Source: Tetrahymena thermophila SB210
Taxonomy: Eukaryota > Ciliophora > Oligohymenophorea > Hymenostomatida > Tetrahymenidae
NCBI RefSeq assembly: GCF_000189635.1
Contig: NW_002476025.1
Location: 62,001 to 126,000, forward strand
Direction: 5' to 3'
Length of the DNA: 64,000 nucleotides
Made by a program: the position numbers and the translations under genes. Below, piece by piece: positions 13,038 to 24,990 of the stretch. Within the stretch, counting starts at the first letter, position 1. Each line of letters starts with the position of its first letter. The notes below the pieces were generated by a model. It ran no database searches. It had not been told where the DNA came from and worked only from the letters and a program-made list of their open reading frames with translations.

Positions 13038-16000
13038 TCAATATTGAATTGTTGAGATAGATTCGGGAAAAGGGTGAGATTAAAGTCTGTCATCAACTTC
13101 TTCATGCTTAAATTCTGTAAGTTTTTTGGCGATTTCAAGGAATAAGCTTCAAAAATCTCATCTTATGAGGGCAAAAAGGGAGATTTTAATTTAATTTTTT
13201 CTATTTAATTTCTCTATAAAAATGCCTGCCCAAAATTATATTTAGAAGTTTAAAGGAAAAATTTTTCAAGATTTTAATTTTTAGTATTCTCATCACCAGA
13301 TACTCCATCTCTATCACCTCTTAACTTCTTGCCATTTGTATTTCTTCCTTTTTATTTAAAATTAATATTGTCATTCATATTATTACCCATTTCATTTTTA
13401 TTTTTTTTGCTATCTTCATTTTATTTCCCGTTTAGATCAATGCCATCTTAATTTAAACCGTTTTTATTTAATGATTCATCTGAGTTATCTTGTTTTTAAT
13501 TATTTTATTGCCCATATGCTAATTCATTTTATAAATTATCATTTTTTATTTTATCAGATTAAGTTTATTCTGATTCATCTGTTTAAAGTCTAAAATTACA
13601 ACTAATATTTTATTAGCTTTATTAAGTATTTTAACTTAAACCATTATGTTTATTTTATTTTCTGCAGTCGTCTTCAGGTTCAGAATCGCTATCTTTATCA
13701 CCTGATTGTTTTAAATTAACCTCCTCATCATTTGTGTTAGCATTATCAGTTTCAAGATCTGCTTCAATATCAGCCTTAGCTTGACTTTAACTTGATTGAT
13801 TGAGTTATTATTATTCAATTCTAGGTTCTTTGTTTTGCTTTAGTTGTTGTTTTTACTCTTTAAATTCTTTAAGTTCTTCAGCATCTTTTTAGGTGTAAAA
13901 TTTATTCCATTCCAAACCTTTTTTTAATGCAAAAAGAACCTTTATTTGCTCTTTAGTTTAAAGCACGTACTTTTAAAATTTATTCAAAGAACTTTTTTGA
14001 TTAGCTTTATTTTAGTTATTTGTGGGATAAGATTATTCTTTAGAAATAGTTTTTTATTAAATTTTATCATCATTTTATGTACTTTGTTTCATCTCATTCA
14101 AAACTCTTTTAGCTTACTCCTCTGTTTTTGATGAGCTTTAATTCATCAAATCTATATTTACTATCACTTACTACTGATTGTCTTCTTGATTTGTGATAGC
14201 TTACTAGTATTCTTCTGATTCTATATCCTAGAAACTTACTTAATTAGATATTGTTAATGAATCAGCTCTATGGTCAGTAAAGAGCTAAATGTCTTTTAAT
14301 TTTTCTTTCTCATCAACCATCTATTTCAATCTTAAAATTTAAGACAAAGCTATTGAAGCTGATTTTATATTCTTTTTAACTTTAGGTGACAATGAGTCTT
14401 TATTAAAGATACTTTTTATTTAAGTTGACCTTAATATAGAGCTATCACTGCTTAAATTCTAAAGATTTTATTAATACTTTTTTGAAATAGTCATTTCTTA
14501 TATTTTATTTAATTCTTCTTGAGGGATCTCCAATTCTTATGGAGCTTGCCCTGTTAATAAAGTTTCTTCATCAATGTCTAATTTTTCATTCAACTAGGCT
14601 TACTCTATCATCAACGTAAGGCAGCCAGAAAACTGTAATATAGACTTGCAAACTTACTATCCAATATATTCATAATCTTAAACACTAAAGTGCTTTATTG
14701 ATTTATCTGATTGATCAATAATCAAATTATCACCTATTTTTAGGCCATTAAAAACTTCTTTACTTCCAAAAAATGAGGTTTCCAAGGTATAAGAATTTTC
14801 TACTTTCAAGTCTCTCCAAACATATTCACGTGCACAACAGTTCTTATGAGCTAATTTTATTTAACAACTACTTTAAATTGTTTTTTAAAAAAAGAACATA
14901 TTTACTTGATATAAAAGAATATTTGCAACTACTGATATCAAAAAATTTGCAATTTTCAGCAATAACCTTTGGAAAGAGACGCACCTTTGCCCATTCAAGG
15001 TTTGAAGAATCTTCTTTTAATGTACACAATAAAAAGCTACCAGGTTTTACAGTATGACCATGTAAATCTAAAAACATATATACACTTTTGTTTTCATCAT
15101 TTAATTATTAAATTCTCTATTTTATGCAATGAATCTCTGGGTAATTATTGCTATCACTAAATTCCCATCCTCTATTCAAATCAACTCCCTTTACTGAGGC
15201 TCTACTGTTTCCCACAACTACTCCGTCTGGATTTACCATTGGAATGATCTTTTTTTTAACTGTTGTTAAATTTTAAATCAAGTAAAAACTAAAATTACCT
15301 TGAAAATAAACATTTATCTTAATGAAATAGCTTCAGGTTCAGAGCTGAGTAAAAATTTTATAAAGCCCTTTTTTTAAAATTTAATTATTTATTTTATTCT
15401 TATTTTATTTATTTATTTATTACTTAGCAAACAAAGCTCCCTGGAGTCTCATTTGGATGTTATCTTGCGATTATAATTATGTATGGCCTCTTTTAAATTG
15501 GAAGGGCTCTTACAGAGTTTTATGATGTTATTTGTATTTCTGTAATAGGCAAACCTATAATAGAAGCGCCTGAAGTATATAAAAAAAAATAAAAAATAAA
15601 ATCCTTCCTTTATTAAAATTTGATGTTACCAATTATTGTCTTTTCATAAATAAAATTAAAAGTATCAATTGTATAAACTCTTGTGTCATTATTAAAAGAG
15701 TACCTGAACAAAGGATTTTACTATTTAATAGTTGCTTCTATATTTTCTATAAATTCTATTAAATTTGAGAAGGTGTAAGGGATAGCTTACGAGAATAGGA
15801 TAGTAGAATCTTTAGAGTTAATTTAAAATTAATATATAAATGAAAGTCCATGAAAATAGTTTTTAATAAACTTTTTGTCTTTTAATTTATAATTGTAAAA
15901 CTTATCCATTTAGCTTGAAACGTCTAATCCAGCTTGTTTTAACTCTAAAATCTTTGTACATCTCTCTTCAATTTAAGGATTTTCAGGAAAAAATGTATTA

Positions 16001-17088
16001 TCAACTTCAACAAAGTCATTTACTGGTAAAATTCTAAATGAAGACGTCCTCTTGAAAACTTTTCTTGGATAAGTAGATTATTGATACTTAATATCAAAAG
16101 CCATGTCTCTTCTCCAAGTTCTTAATTAATTGTTAAAATTGCTGTAAATCATGTTATCGTTGAGTCTAGCAATGCAAACATTCATACCTTATTGAAATAA
16201 AGATTTTTCTTTTCTGCAGTTCAGTATTTCAAAATTCAGACGTAAAGGTTCATTTGTTTTAACTTTTAAACCAAAATAAAACCAAGAAGTAAAGCCATCA
16301 GTATTAGTGTCAGCTTTTAATATAATTTAAACTTTTAAATTTTTAGGATCATAGTAGGCATGCAAAAAATTAGCACATTCAAAATCTCCAAATATTTCAA
16401 AGTCAGGATGTTGATTACCCTCTATTTAAAGATCTCTGATACTAAGAGGAGGTTAAATTTATTTGTCATTTTAAATTAAAAGACTGAATCTAGTCGAAGA
16501 GTAATAAGCTGCTTTGTATTGATTATTTTAACTAAGATTTTTTATTTAGTTCTCATTTTTATTGGCATCATTTTTTGCATTCTAAAGTGTATTGGAAAAT
16601 ATGACATTGTTTTAAGCTATTTGATCTGTTAATAAATTTTAATTGTGTAGAAATGATAAATTAAAGTTGCTAGGTCTTGATATAAATCTCTACCTGTCTT
16701 TGTATGCTTTAATTTAATTAGTAAATCCATAGCTTAGAGGTAAGCACAGTGTGAAGTAAATAAAGTCTCTCATTTAACTAGCATTTTTAAATTAAGTAAA
16801 ATTTCTAATTGAAAAAACTTTTTAGTCTTATAATAATTGCTATAACTCTATTTATTTGTTTATTTTATTTAAAATGCTTTCATATTTGTAATAATCTATA
16901 TCCATTTTTTTCATCTTTTATTCAAAAGGCTCTAAATCTCTAATGATTCCATAAGTAGTCCATTTAAGGCATCTACCACATATTTTACACCTACAGTTTT
17001 TCTCATCTAGAATACACTCATGGTCTTTTTTTTCTTGTTCTTCTCCTCTATACACCAAATTTTCCCTAATTATTTTTATAAAAATCAT
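13038..17088 (-). CDS. Cytosolic carboxypeptidase (M14 CCP/AGBL-type)
   Basis: CCP enzymes remove glutamates from the tails or polyglutamate side chains of tubulin, acting on axonemes and other stable microtubules. In order: an N-terminal Cys cluster (HECILDEKNCRCKICGRCLKW); the CCP N-domain (GDFECANFLHAYYDPKNLKV, then FTSWFYFGLKV and ILNCRKEKSLFQQGMNV); the catalytic domain with zinc ligands His/Glu in IIARQHPNETPGSF; the substrate-binding segment IPMVNPDGVVVGNSRAS, then GVDLNRGWEF; the third ligand in YMFLDLHGHTVKPG; and the catalytic Glu in NSYTLETSFFGS. All catalytic residues are present. Introns fit near 15570-15620, 15362-15428 and 15252-15298. After the CCP domain (about 14,600) comes a Gln/Ser/Asp-rich tail of roughly 500 residues ending SISTIQY-TGA. 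The start is uncertain: a T-run plus TAG at about 17107 looks like a splice acceptor, so an upstream exon is possible. Confidence 0.9.
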
Positions 17089-17397
17089 AAATGTTTTCTT
17101 TAAAACTAAAAAAAAAATTATTGTAAATATTCTTGCAAATTTAAGAGTTCAAGACTATTCATCTTCATACTAAATTAAGTATTTTTAGGTTTTTTTGGAA
17201 TGAATCAACCTTATTCAGTGTTTAATTTTATCTATTAATGTGCTTTAAATTATTTATTTTTAGTAGAAGTATGCAGTAAAGAAGAAAACAGAATAATTTT
17301 AAAATATGAATTGACTTTTTCAGGAAAAAATATTATTTATTTTTTAAGAAAATACTTTCTAGCTGAGAATTAATTAAAATATTTTTCAATTTACATT

Positions 17398-17733
17398 TCA
17401 ATTGATATTCTATTTCTACTATTAAAAAAAATAAATATGCTACGGCGATTAACCTTTGAATAAAATTTAAAAAATATTTTTTAAAGCTTGTTCTATAGCT
17501 ATGAAGCTTTAATCTTAAGATTATAATGATTTTTACCTTTTTTAAGAGTTTAAAGATTTCCAATACAATTAATAGTCTGATTCTTATTTTCTTTCCATCA
17601 TTAAGTCCATTGTTTCAATATCTAAATCAATAAACTTTAACTTAATTTTACCATCAAGCTAGTATTTACCACTTTCAACTAATTCATTTGGATTTTACAG
17701 CTTTTTTAGAGCGAATTAGGAATAACCTAGCAT
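17398..17733 (-). CDS. Small unknown ORF, 111 codons
   Basis: The frame runs from MLGYSQFALKKLQNPNELVE to a TGA. It contains a protein-like stretch, YQLDGKIKLKFIDLDIETMD followed by LMMERK, and then becomes Gln-rich and less convincing. I recognise no family. It lies between the CCP gene and VPS26 on the same strand. A good donor (GTAAAAATC) near 17540 suggests that only the first half is coding. It could be an upstream exon of the CCP gene or a small independent gene. Low confidence. Confidence 0.3.
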
Positions 17734-18061
17734 TTGAAATAAGAAGTTGTTTTTAGCAATAATTCCTTTTCAGTTAAATTACTTTAGTAGAATTTATGTT
17801 AATGTATTAATTACAACTTTTATTTTTCTTATTCTAAAAAATTTGATTAATTAATCTAAAAAATCTCTTAAAATTTAGAAGTGCTAGGATTACAAAAAAA
17901 TTATTAACAGTAAAAAAAATAACATTAACCAATTATTATTAAATTAATTTTAAAAATAAAAAATTTGAGATATCAAAACTTTTTTTTTAATCTACATGAA
18001 AATAAAATAACACCTAAAAACAAAGATATTAAATATTTTATATATTAAAAATATATCTAAT

Positions 18062-19524
18062 TCATTTCTTACGATACATAGATATTTCCTATTATTTAAA
18101 GTATCTTTTACCTTCATCATCAATTAAAATTAAGTTGATGAAATGTTTCACTTGGAATTTATTAGAAGTACTTTCTGAATAAGAAGGAGTCAAGTCAACA
18201 CCACTGAGATACAATCTGATGGGAATAACTTCTCCTTTTCTAGGGCAGCCGTCCATAATTTCATAATCTACTAAAACTTCGTTATCTTTATTTACAACTC
18301 CATTATCTGTTTTTAAAAAACAAAATAAGTTAGTAAATGGTAAAAATATTTTAGCAAAATATATATAAAGATATATCAATTTTTTTTTATTACTGAGAGT
18401 GATTTCTTGACGGATAACTTACAATTACATATGTTTAATTCTTATTTTAACTAATAAGAAGTGAACCTTTCCAATCAAACAATCTTTTAAGTGGTATTTA
18501 TCTTTAGAAAATTCGAATTCGATATGAAGACATTCTTGAATACCGACCTATCATTTAATTATTTAAATATTTAATACTAAATAAATTATTTTATTTTGGA
18601 AATCTACTTCAAGCTTGATAGGATTAGTTTCAATTTTATCTGAGTCTTAGCTAGGAAGGACGACAGCAAAATCAAGTGTTTAAACAATTTTTTAGTTATA
18701 TTGTTTGTTGATACTTACTCTCAAAAAGTATCTAACCTTTGCAGATTTACCATAGTAAGTTTCGAAGGTCTTTTCAAACTTGGGGAATAAAAATTTGAAT
18801 TTTTTATCTTCGAATAAAGTACCAGCAGGTTCCAATTCTCTGGCCATGCTCATAAAATCGCTATTTTGCTTGTTGTCATAAGTAACCTCTTTAAATATAT
18901 TCAGAAAAAAGTAAATTTATTAAAATTTTGTTTCTTTTGATTCTTTAAATTGTATTTTTTATTAATCAACTTGCTTTTCGCAATTTTCAAAATAAAATGA
19001 ATGTGATTTTATTTTATGTCTTAGAATATTTCTAAATATAATTTCCTCAATTTAAAAAACGAATAGACAGAATAATTTTTTAAAATTAAAATAAAGTTTT
19101 TCTCAATGGTTTTACCTATATGACCAACTAGTTCAACTCTAATACCTTGATGTTCTAATTTTTTACCCTTAATTCTAATATCTATTAAACCACTAATATC
19201 ATCATCACCCTATTTATATTTTAATAAAATCATAATTGCTTTAAGCGAAACGATTATTTAAGATTATTTTCATACTGTATAAACGGGAAGCTTAAAAGGT
19301 TCTTATCCCTTAGGTCTAATAGTAGTTTTTTTTCTCTTTTCAAGACCATCTAATTCAATAGTAATATTTGCACCTGAATTGCCAAAACCGAAAAATGACT
19401 ATTAATGATTTATTTAAAATAGTGTTAGAAAACTGTGATTTTTTATATGTAAGGTATTTTGCTAATTTATTGGGTTGCTAGACTTTTATGAAATCGAAAT
19501 AATATTTAATTTAAATCCTACCAT
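18062..19524 (-). CDS. VPS26: Retromer subunit VPS26
   Basis: VPS26 is the arrestin-like subunit of the retromer cargo-recognition core (VPS26-VPS29-VPS35), which returns receptors from endosomes to the Golgi or surface. The spliced protein reads [21 protein letters not shown], then [48 protein letters not shown], and [16 protein letters not shown] sequence (here [20 protein letters not shown]), LSGVDLTPS, and [19 protein letters not shown]; these align along the whole family. Four to five introns interrupt it. The first falls directly after the ATG (19524-19522), so exon 1 contributes one codon and exon 2 begins at 19398. The protein stops soon after the RYFKQQE region (SMYRKK-TGA) and lacks the extended C-terminal tail of mammalian VPS26. 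Confidence 0.93.
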
Positions 19525-21216
19525 TTTCACTTAGATGTTTTTGATATTTCCTTTTTTATATAAATTGATTGATACTAATTAATATTAATTTTCTTTTTTA
19601 TTTTTATAGTCAAATAAGAAATAGATACTTAAATTAAATATATGAAAATATATTTACGCACGCTATCAAGTCTATCTTATGAAGTATTTCTTTCTTAATT
19701 TCCTGATAATGACAAGCAAAATTTACCTAATTATTCATTTACTTATATATATAAATTTTGATTTTTATTAATAAGATACTTTCAATCCCTCGCTAATCTA
19801 ATTTATTAGTTTTTTATCTAAGCTGTTTAAGTAGTTCATAGAAATCATCTCTTTGTCCCTTATTTTTTTCTCATTTCATTTAATATCATTAAACAAACTA
19901 TGTTTTCACTTTCTGATAAATAAGTAAAATTCATTTTTTTAATTTTTCTGAGTAAATCCAATTTAAAAATTTTTAAAGAAACAATAGAATTAAATAAATT
20001 TCATTAATTTCAAAGCCTTTTTACAAAATATATTATAGCACTTCTTTCTATTCAAAATGAACAACCTAAACTAAAAAAATTTAAATTTGTTATTAATGTT
20101 TGTTGAAAGAAACTTAAAAGATGATTTTTTTACAAATATAAAATAAAATATTTAAAAATTATAATTTATGATAATGAATAGAATAAATTAAAATTTTAAA
20201 TTATATTTATTAAGAATAAATATTATAATGAAGACTTCTACTTTATTTATTACAATCTTATCGTTTCAAAAAGATATTATTCAGTTTAATTTTTACTTAA
20301 AATTGTACCATACTATTCTCATTTTATAAAAAAATATTTTTGGATTATTTAAAAAAAATTACATATTTAATAAATTATTAAAATTATAAGTTATTTTTTT
20401 AATTAAATCATATATCTAGTTAAAAATAATTTCTTCTAATTTTTAGAAATGGTATCTCAGCTTAATATTGATTATTGACATAATATATTTAGCTCAGCTA
20501 ATTTTTAAAGTCTGTATTACTAATCTTAATATAAATAGGAAAAATGTTAGAAAAAATTTAATAAATCTAAGAAGCTTTTTAAATAAGTTATTAGACAATC
20601 CAAACAATTATTAAAATTAATTTATTAAAAGAAATAGTTTTATAGTTTTATCATAGAAGAATAAAGAAAAAGTGATATAATTTTGAGTCTAAAAAAATCT
20701 TAAAAATGAAGATTCAAATAATCATTATTTAATTTTACAACAACATCTATTCTTTATATATAAATAATGTATAAATATTTATAAAATTTTATTTATATTT
20801 CATATTTTACTTCAGATAAAAGTTAAAATCAAAAATATTGGTTGTCTTATTGTATTAAACACAAAAAATTTATTATAATTATTCGAAATACTTCAATAGA
20901 TTTTTATTTTAGATTTATTTTGATAAATGATGTACTTTATAAACATTTTTTATAAATATTTTATTTTAGATAAGCTCAAAAATTGTTTATATTAATAATA
21001 GTCATTTTTATAAGGATATGCTTTATAATTATACCAATCTTTTCTTTTTTAAAAAATATTAAAAATCAGTATGATATATTTCAAAAACTGAATTGAAAAA
21101 TTCACAAATATATAAATTTTTATTAAATAGATAAAATTTTAATCTTTTAAATTTGATAAATATTAATTTTTAATACAAGTAAGATTGTAACTCATATTTT
21201 ATATACTAGTATTAAG
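19525..21216. promoter_or_regulatory. Divergent region between VPS26 and 14-3-3
   Basis: The spacer must hold both promoters. On the minus strand between about 19585 and 19870 there are exon-like islands bounded by GT/AG signals, with reads such as MNYLNSLDKKLINQISEGLK and then YQEIKKEILHKIDL. These could be 5'-UTR exons of VPS26 or a tiny unannotated gene. The rest is very AT-rich with nothing recognisable. Confidence 0.45.
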
Positions 21217-22098
21217 ATGAATAAGCTTTCAAATCAAAAGGGCGAAAATTAGCGAGATAAGTTGTTGTTGCAAGCAAGACTTGCTTAATAGACATAAAGA
21301 TTTGAAGAGATGGTCAAATTCGTTAATATGATTGCTTAAGAAGATGGTGTTTAGCTTAGAAGAGAAGAAGAAATTTTATTAAGCTCAGCATATAAAAGTT
21401 TAGTAGGTAATAAAAGAGCAGAGTTAAGAGTTTTAATGCAAATAGAGAAAAATGAGAGAGGCAATCAAACCCCTGCTCAAAATAAATATTTAATGAAATA
21501 TATCAATAAAATTGAAAAAGAAATATGCCTGCGTTGCGAAGAAATTAATAGTTTGATAGATAGAAATTTAATGAAATATGTTTCTGATTTAAAATAAAAA
21601 ATTTTGTACTTTAAGCTGAAAGGTGATTATATGAGATATTATGCTGAAGTTTTAAAAACTAGATTGCTAATGTATCATATGAGAGAATAATCATATTTAT
21701 AAGACGATGATAGTAACCACTCTTCAAATAGAGATGAAGAAGATGAAAATGAATAAGCACTAAGTAACTTTGAATTTAAAGAGTTTGAAGAAGTAAATGA
21801 AGAAGCTCTTTTTGCATATAGTGAGGCAGAAAAGCTAGCAAAATCTGAATTAGCTCTGTCGAATCCATTGAGATTGGCATTATATCTGAATATGAGTGTT
21901 TATTTTTTTGAAATTTAAGATAAAGTTAAATAAGCTATTTAAATTGCAAATGAAGCATTTTAAGGAGCTATAAACAATATAGAAAGTGAAAACGAAGAAA
22001 ATTATAGAGATTGTACATTAATTATGCAGCTACTAAGAGATAATATAACTTATTGGAATGAAATATATTAATAAAAAGAATATGATCAAGAATATTGA
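21217..22098 (+). CDS. 14-3-3 protein (divergent)
   Basis: 14-3-3 proteins are all-helical dimers that bind phosphoserine/threonine motifs in client proteins. This is a single-exon frame of 293 residues from ATG to TGA. Family signatures are EEILLSSAYKSLVGNKRAEL (helix 3), FKLKGDYMRYYAEVLKTRLL (helix 5), NPLRLALYLNMSVYFFEI (helix 7-8) and CTLIMQLLRDNITYWNEIY (helix 9). The phosphate-binding basic set is kept: Lys60 and Arg67 (equivalents of zeta K49 and R56) and the Arg-Tyr pair in YMRYY. A short acidic/Ser insert (DDDSNHSSNRDEEDENEQ) sits between helices 5 and 6, where most homologues have a short loop. The extreme C-terminus is short and lacks a typical long acidic tail. Confidence 0.93.
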
Positions 22099-22548
22099 AA
22101 TACTCTTTTAATAATAATCTTAATATTGTTTCATTTTTAAAAATTATAAATTAAAAAATGTATTTTTATATCAGAAGCAAGTGATATAAATTACAAAGAG
22201 CTTTGCTTGTTACTTAGTTAGTTATTAATTAACTCGTTAGCTAGTTAATCACCAAAATTTATTATTTTTTAAGAATTAAAATAATTAATTTAATTGATTT
22301 TAATTCATCATACTAACAATAGAATATTTAAATGTTTTTCACAATTCAAAAGAAATATTTTCTAATTTTTATTTCAAATGTTTTTACAAAAATTTTACAA
22401 AAAGAAAGCTATCAAAAAGTAATTTAGAAGCTTTATAATAAAAAATAAAATATGAATTAGTTAAGATAAAATAAATTTTTTGAAAGTTCATACAATATGT
22501 AAATTTTTTAAATTATATAGAGACTTTGTTTTAAGCATTTATTTTAAA
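22099..22548. other. Convergent spacer between 14-3-3 and VPS37-like genes
   Basis: The 3' ends of two genes face each other here. The sequence is AT-rich, with a small TTAGTTAGTT/AACTCGTTAGCTAGTT motif near 22214-22250. No gene is visible. Confidence 0.6.
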
Positions 22549-24173
22549 TCAATTAGAATTTGTTAATTTTTCTCTTTAAGTGTTAAACATATGATATAGC
22601 TAACGATTATTTTTATAATTTCTAACTTCTTCCTCGAAATTTTGTCCTTGAACGTTTTATGAATTCTCTTCTAATTCTGATATTTTTTAACCCAATGCTT
22701 AAATGATGCTCATATCTCCAAATCTCTTTTATTTTAGTTGGATTCTTATAAATATAAGCATTTTGAAAAATTAAATTGATTACCTCTTTGATATTATTGC
22801 TAATTGAAGTTAGTTTTTATAGTTATTGTTACAGCTGTTCATATTAATTGGCTATTTCATTTAAATTTATCTTTTTTACTTCAAGACTGGCTTACTAATC
22901 TATCATATCAGAGCTCACTTTCACGTTTAAATTTGCTAAATCGGCAACTCTGTTTTTTAAATCTATTACTTCTGGTAAAACAGCAATATTTTCAGCAAAG
23001 CTAGGCTAATTTAATGTTTCTTGAAGTTACTATTAACTATTAAAATTAAAAAGAAATAAAATTTAATTCTAATTTATATTTTTATTATATTTTATATTTA
23101 CTTCTATCCAGGGAATACTTTTTAAACATCAATAGTTGCAAATTTTTGCTTTTCCAAATCCTAATTTATGGTTTCTTTTTTTTCTTTAAATTGTTCAAGC
23201 AAACCGCTTTATTTTTATTAAATATAATTTTAAAATATTCTTTTGATATAATTTTTATTTACTCTGCAAATGGAGGGTTCTGTTAAATCATTTAATTAAT
23301 GGTAGTTATTAAGTTAATAAGAGTTGAGTTTTGTTCCCAGCGGAAGTTGGCTTCATACATGAATCTAAGAGTTGAGTCATTAACATTTGCTTGAATATAT
23401 CTCTTTCTTAAAAATACTGAAGGTTTACTTCTAGGAAAATCAAAGTCAAGCTCTCTATGAAATAGATAAAACAAATTAACTATGAGATACATTAAAATGC
23501 TTAAAATATGAAATAATTTTACATTTTTATTGGAATTTTAAAATTTGGGATATCTAACTCCATATTGATAACAGTTTTTCTACCTACTTCAGATGGGAAT
23601 TAGGGTTGAACAATCTAGTATGGAAATCTTTGCTTTAATAAATCTAGTTATTTTATAATCCTTTAAAAGAAATGTTTAATCATCTTAATTTTTAAAACTA
23701 TTCGAAATATTTTGACTAATATCGAAAAAATAAATAAATTAATAAATTATTTACTCTTAATTTTGAACGCTTGCTGTATCTTATCCTTTGTTCAAATTTT
23801 ATTATGGGTTTTACTACTTTTATTGCTAATACTAGTTATTATATTAATTGTAAGGCTACTATTATTAATTTTAAGCTTGAGGCTATTATTGTTGCTGTTA
23901 TTATTACTATAGCTAAGGCATATTGGGGTTATATTAATTATAAGCCTACTACGAATATGGATTATATTAATTTGGCTACTATTACTACTGCTACTACTAT
24001 GCGTAAGGCTGTTATTATTACTAATAATTGAATTGATTGTTTTAATATCCTATTTGATTTTATGCATATGGATTATATGGATTATTATTATTTGTATTTT
24101 AGTTTGATGCTGGAGCCTTTGGCAATGCCATAGGTACAACATTAGGATTTCCGTATTAATAATTATAGTTCAT
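22549..24173 (-). CDS. ESCRT-I subunit VPS37-like protein
   Basis: VPS37 is a core ESCRT-I subunit that sorts ubiquitinated cargo into multivesicular endosomes. From ATG at 24173: MNYNYQYGNPNVVPMALPKA, then about 110 residues of Gln/Asn-rich sequence with repeated PYNQYN/QQQ units. Next comes a UEV-like domain matching the VPS37A N-terminus (YQIVQPQFPSEVGRKTVINM, then DFDFPRSKPSVFLRKRY and NLITTINQMIQQNPPFAE). Last is a Mod(r)-like helical region: LPEVIDLKNRVADLANLNVK, VKKINLNEIANQYEQLQQQ, and near the end EEEVRNYKNNRQLYHMFNT followed by QREKL, matching the family's F..xR..YH...KEKL pattern. At least five exons; introns fit near 23740, 23500, 23240, 23060 and 22760. The UEV and Mod(r) matches are by pattern only, but their order supports the call. 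Confidence 0.72.
23790..24115 (-). repeat. Poly-Gln/Asn low-complexity segment
   Basis: Inside the VPS37-like CDS, runs of TAA/TAG/CAG/CAA (all Gln) and AAT (Asn) alternate with Pro-Tyr units, giving a prion-like composition. The plus strand of this block produces hydrophobic shadow ORFs rich in Ile and Leu. Confidence 0.8.
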
Positions 24174-24990
24174 ATTTATTGCTAATTAAAACTCGAATTT
24201 TAACTTTCTAGTTTGCCTTTTATTGCTGATCTATCTTAACCCTATTAGATTTAGATTTCTTTATATTAGTTTAATTATTTATTTTTTTGTATGAATAATC
24301 TTTATTCTTCAAAAAGAATATATATTACCTTTCAATTGATTAAGTATTCCTTCTTATCATTTTTACATATCAAAATGCATCAAAAGAAAGTAAAAAAAAA
24401 AACATTGAAGATCATTTTGAGTATATTCAGGTTTAAATACATACATTTACACATAGACTCTCTTTTTTTTGTTCTAAATAATCATTTTCTAAATGCTAAT
24501 AAAAAATTGAGTGAATTATTGCAGTAATAAATATGAGTTTATATTTCGTTTCTTAACAAAAATTAATTAGTATAAATTTCACCATTTTACTTTTATTAAT
24601 ATTTCAATCATTAAATTAAATTTCAAAATAATTATATAAGAAATAATTAGAAAAAATGAAAAGGGAAAGGGTAACCATATTTTAAAATTTTAAATATTTA
24701 ATCAGTTCGCTTTATTAAAAATTTATTTATTGAAATTTTTCTGCTCAGTCAATTAAAATTTACTTATTAAAAAATAAACTAATTCTTAATTTCTATTTTA
24801 TTATTTCAAATTAAATGATTAAAGCGATTATTTGATAATATTTTCTATTCCATAGCCATACTTTTATTTTCATAATAAAATAGAAAAATATATTTTATTA
24901 GTAAAACCTTTTTATTTATTTAAAATGCGTTTTTAGTAAAAAATTTTATTTAATTTTAAATTTAAACAAAGAAAAAATTATAAAAAAGGG
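24174..24990. other. Spacer between VPS37-like gene and tRNA cluster
   Basis: This AT-rich non-coding stretch should hold the VPS37-like promoter. A plus-strand 78-codon ORF at 24291-24527 has no protein-like character. Confidence 0.55.

Noticed and set aside
14773-15160. Plus-strand ORFs of 94 and 63 codons
   Set aside because: They lie antisense to the CCP catalytic domain, whose minus frame carries the conserved zinc motif HGH.
23712-24031. Two overlapping Leu/Ile-rich ORFs that look like membrane proteins
   Set aside because: They are the complement of the poly-Gln/Asn tract of the VPS37-like gene; hydrophobicity is an artefact of reading TTA/ATT repeats.
18062-24173. VPS26 and VPS37 as an endosomal-sorting gene cluster
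   Set aside because: They are separated by a 14-3-3 gene on the other strand and long spacers; ciliate genes are not generally in functional clusters, so chance is the simplest reading.
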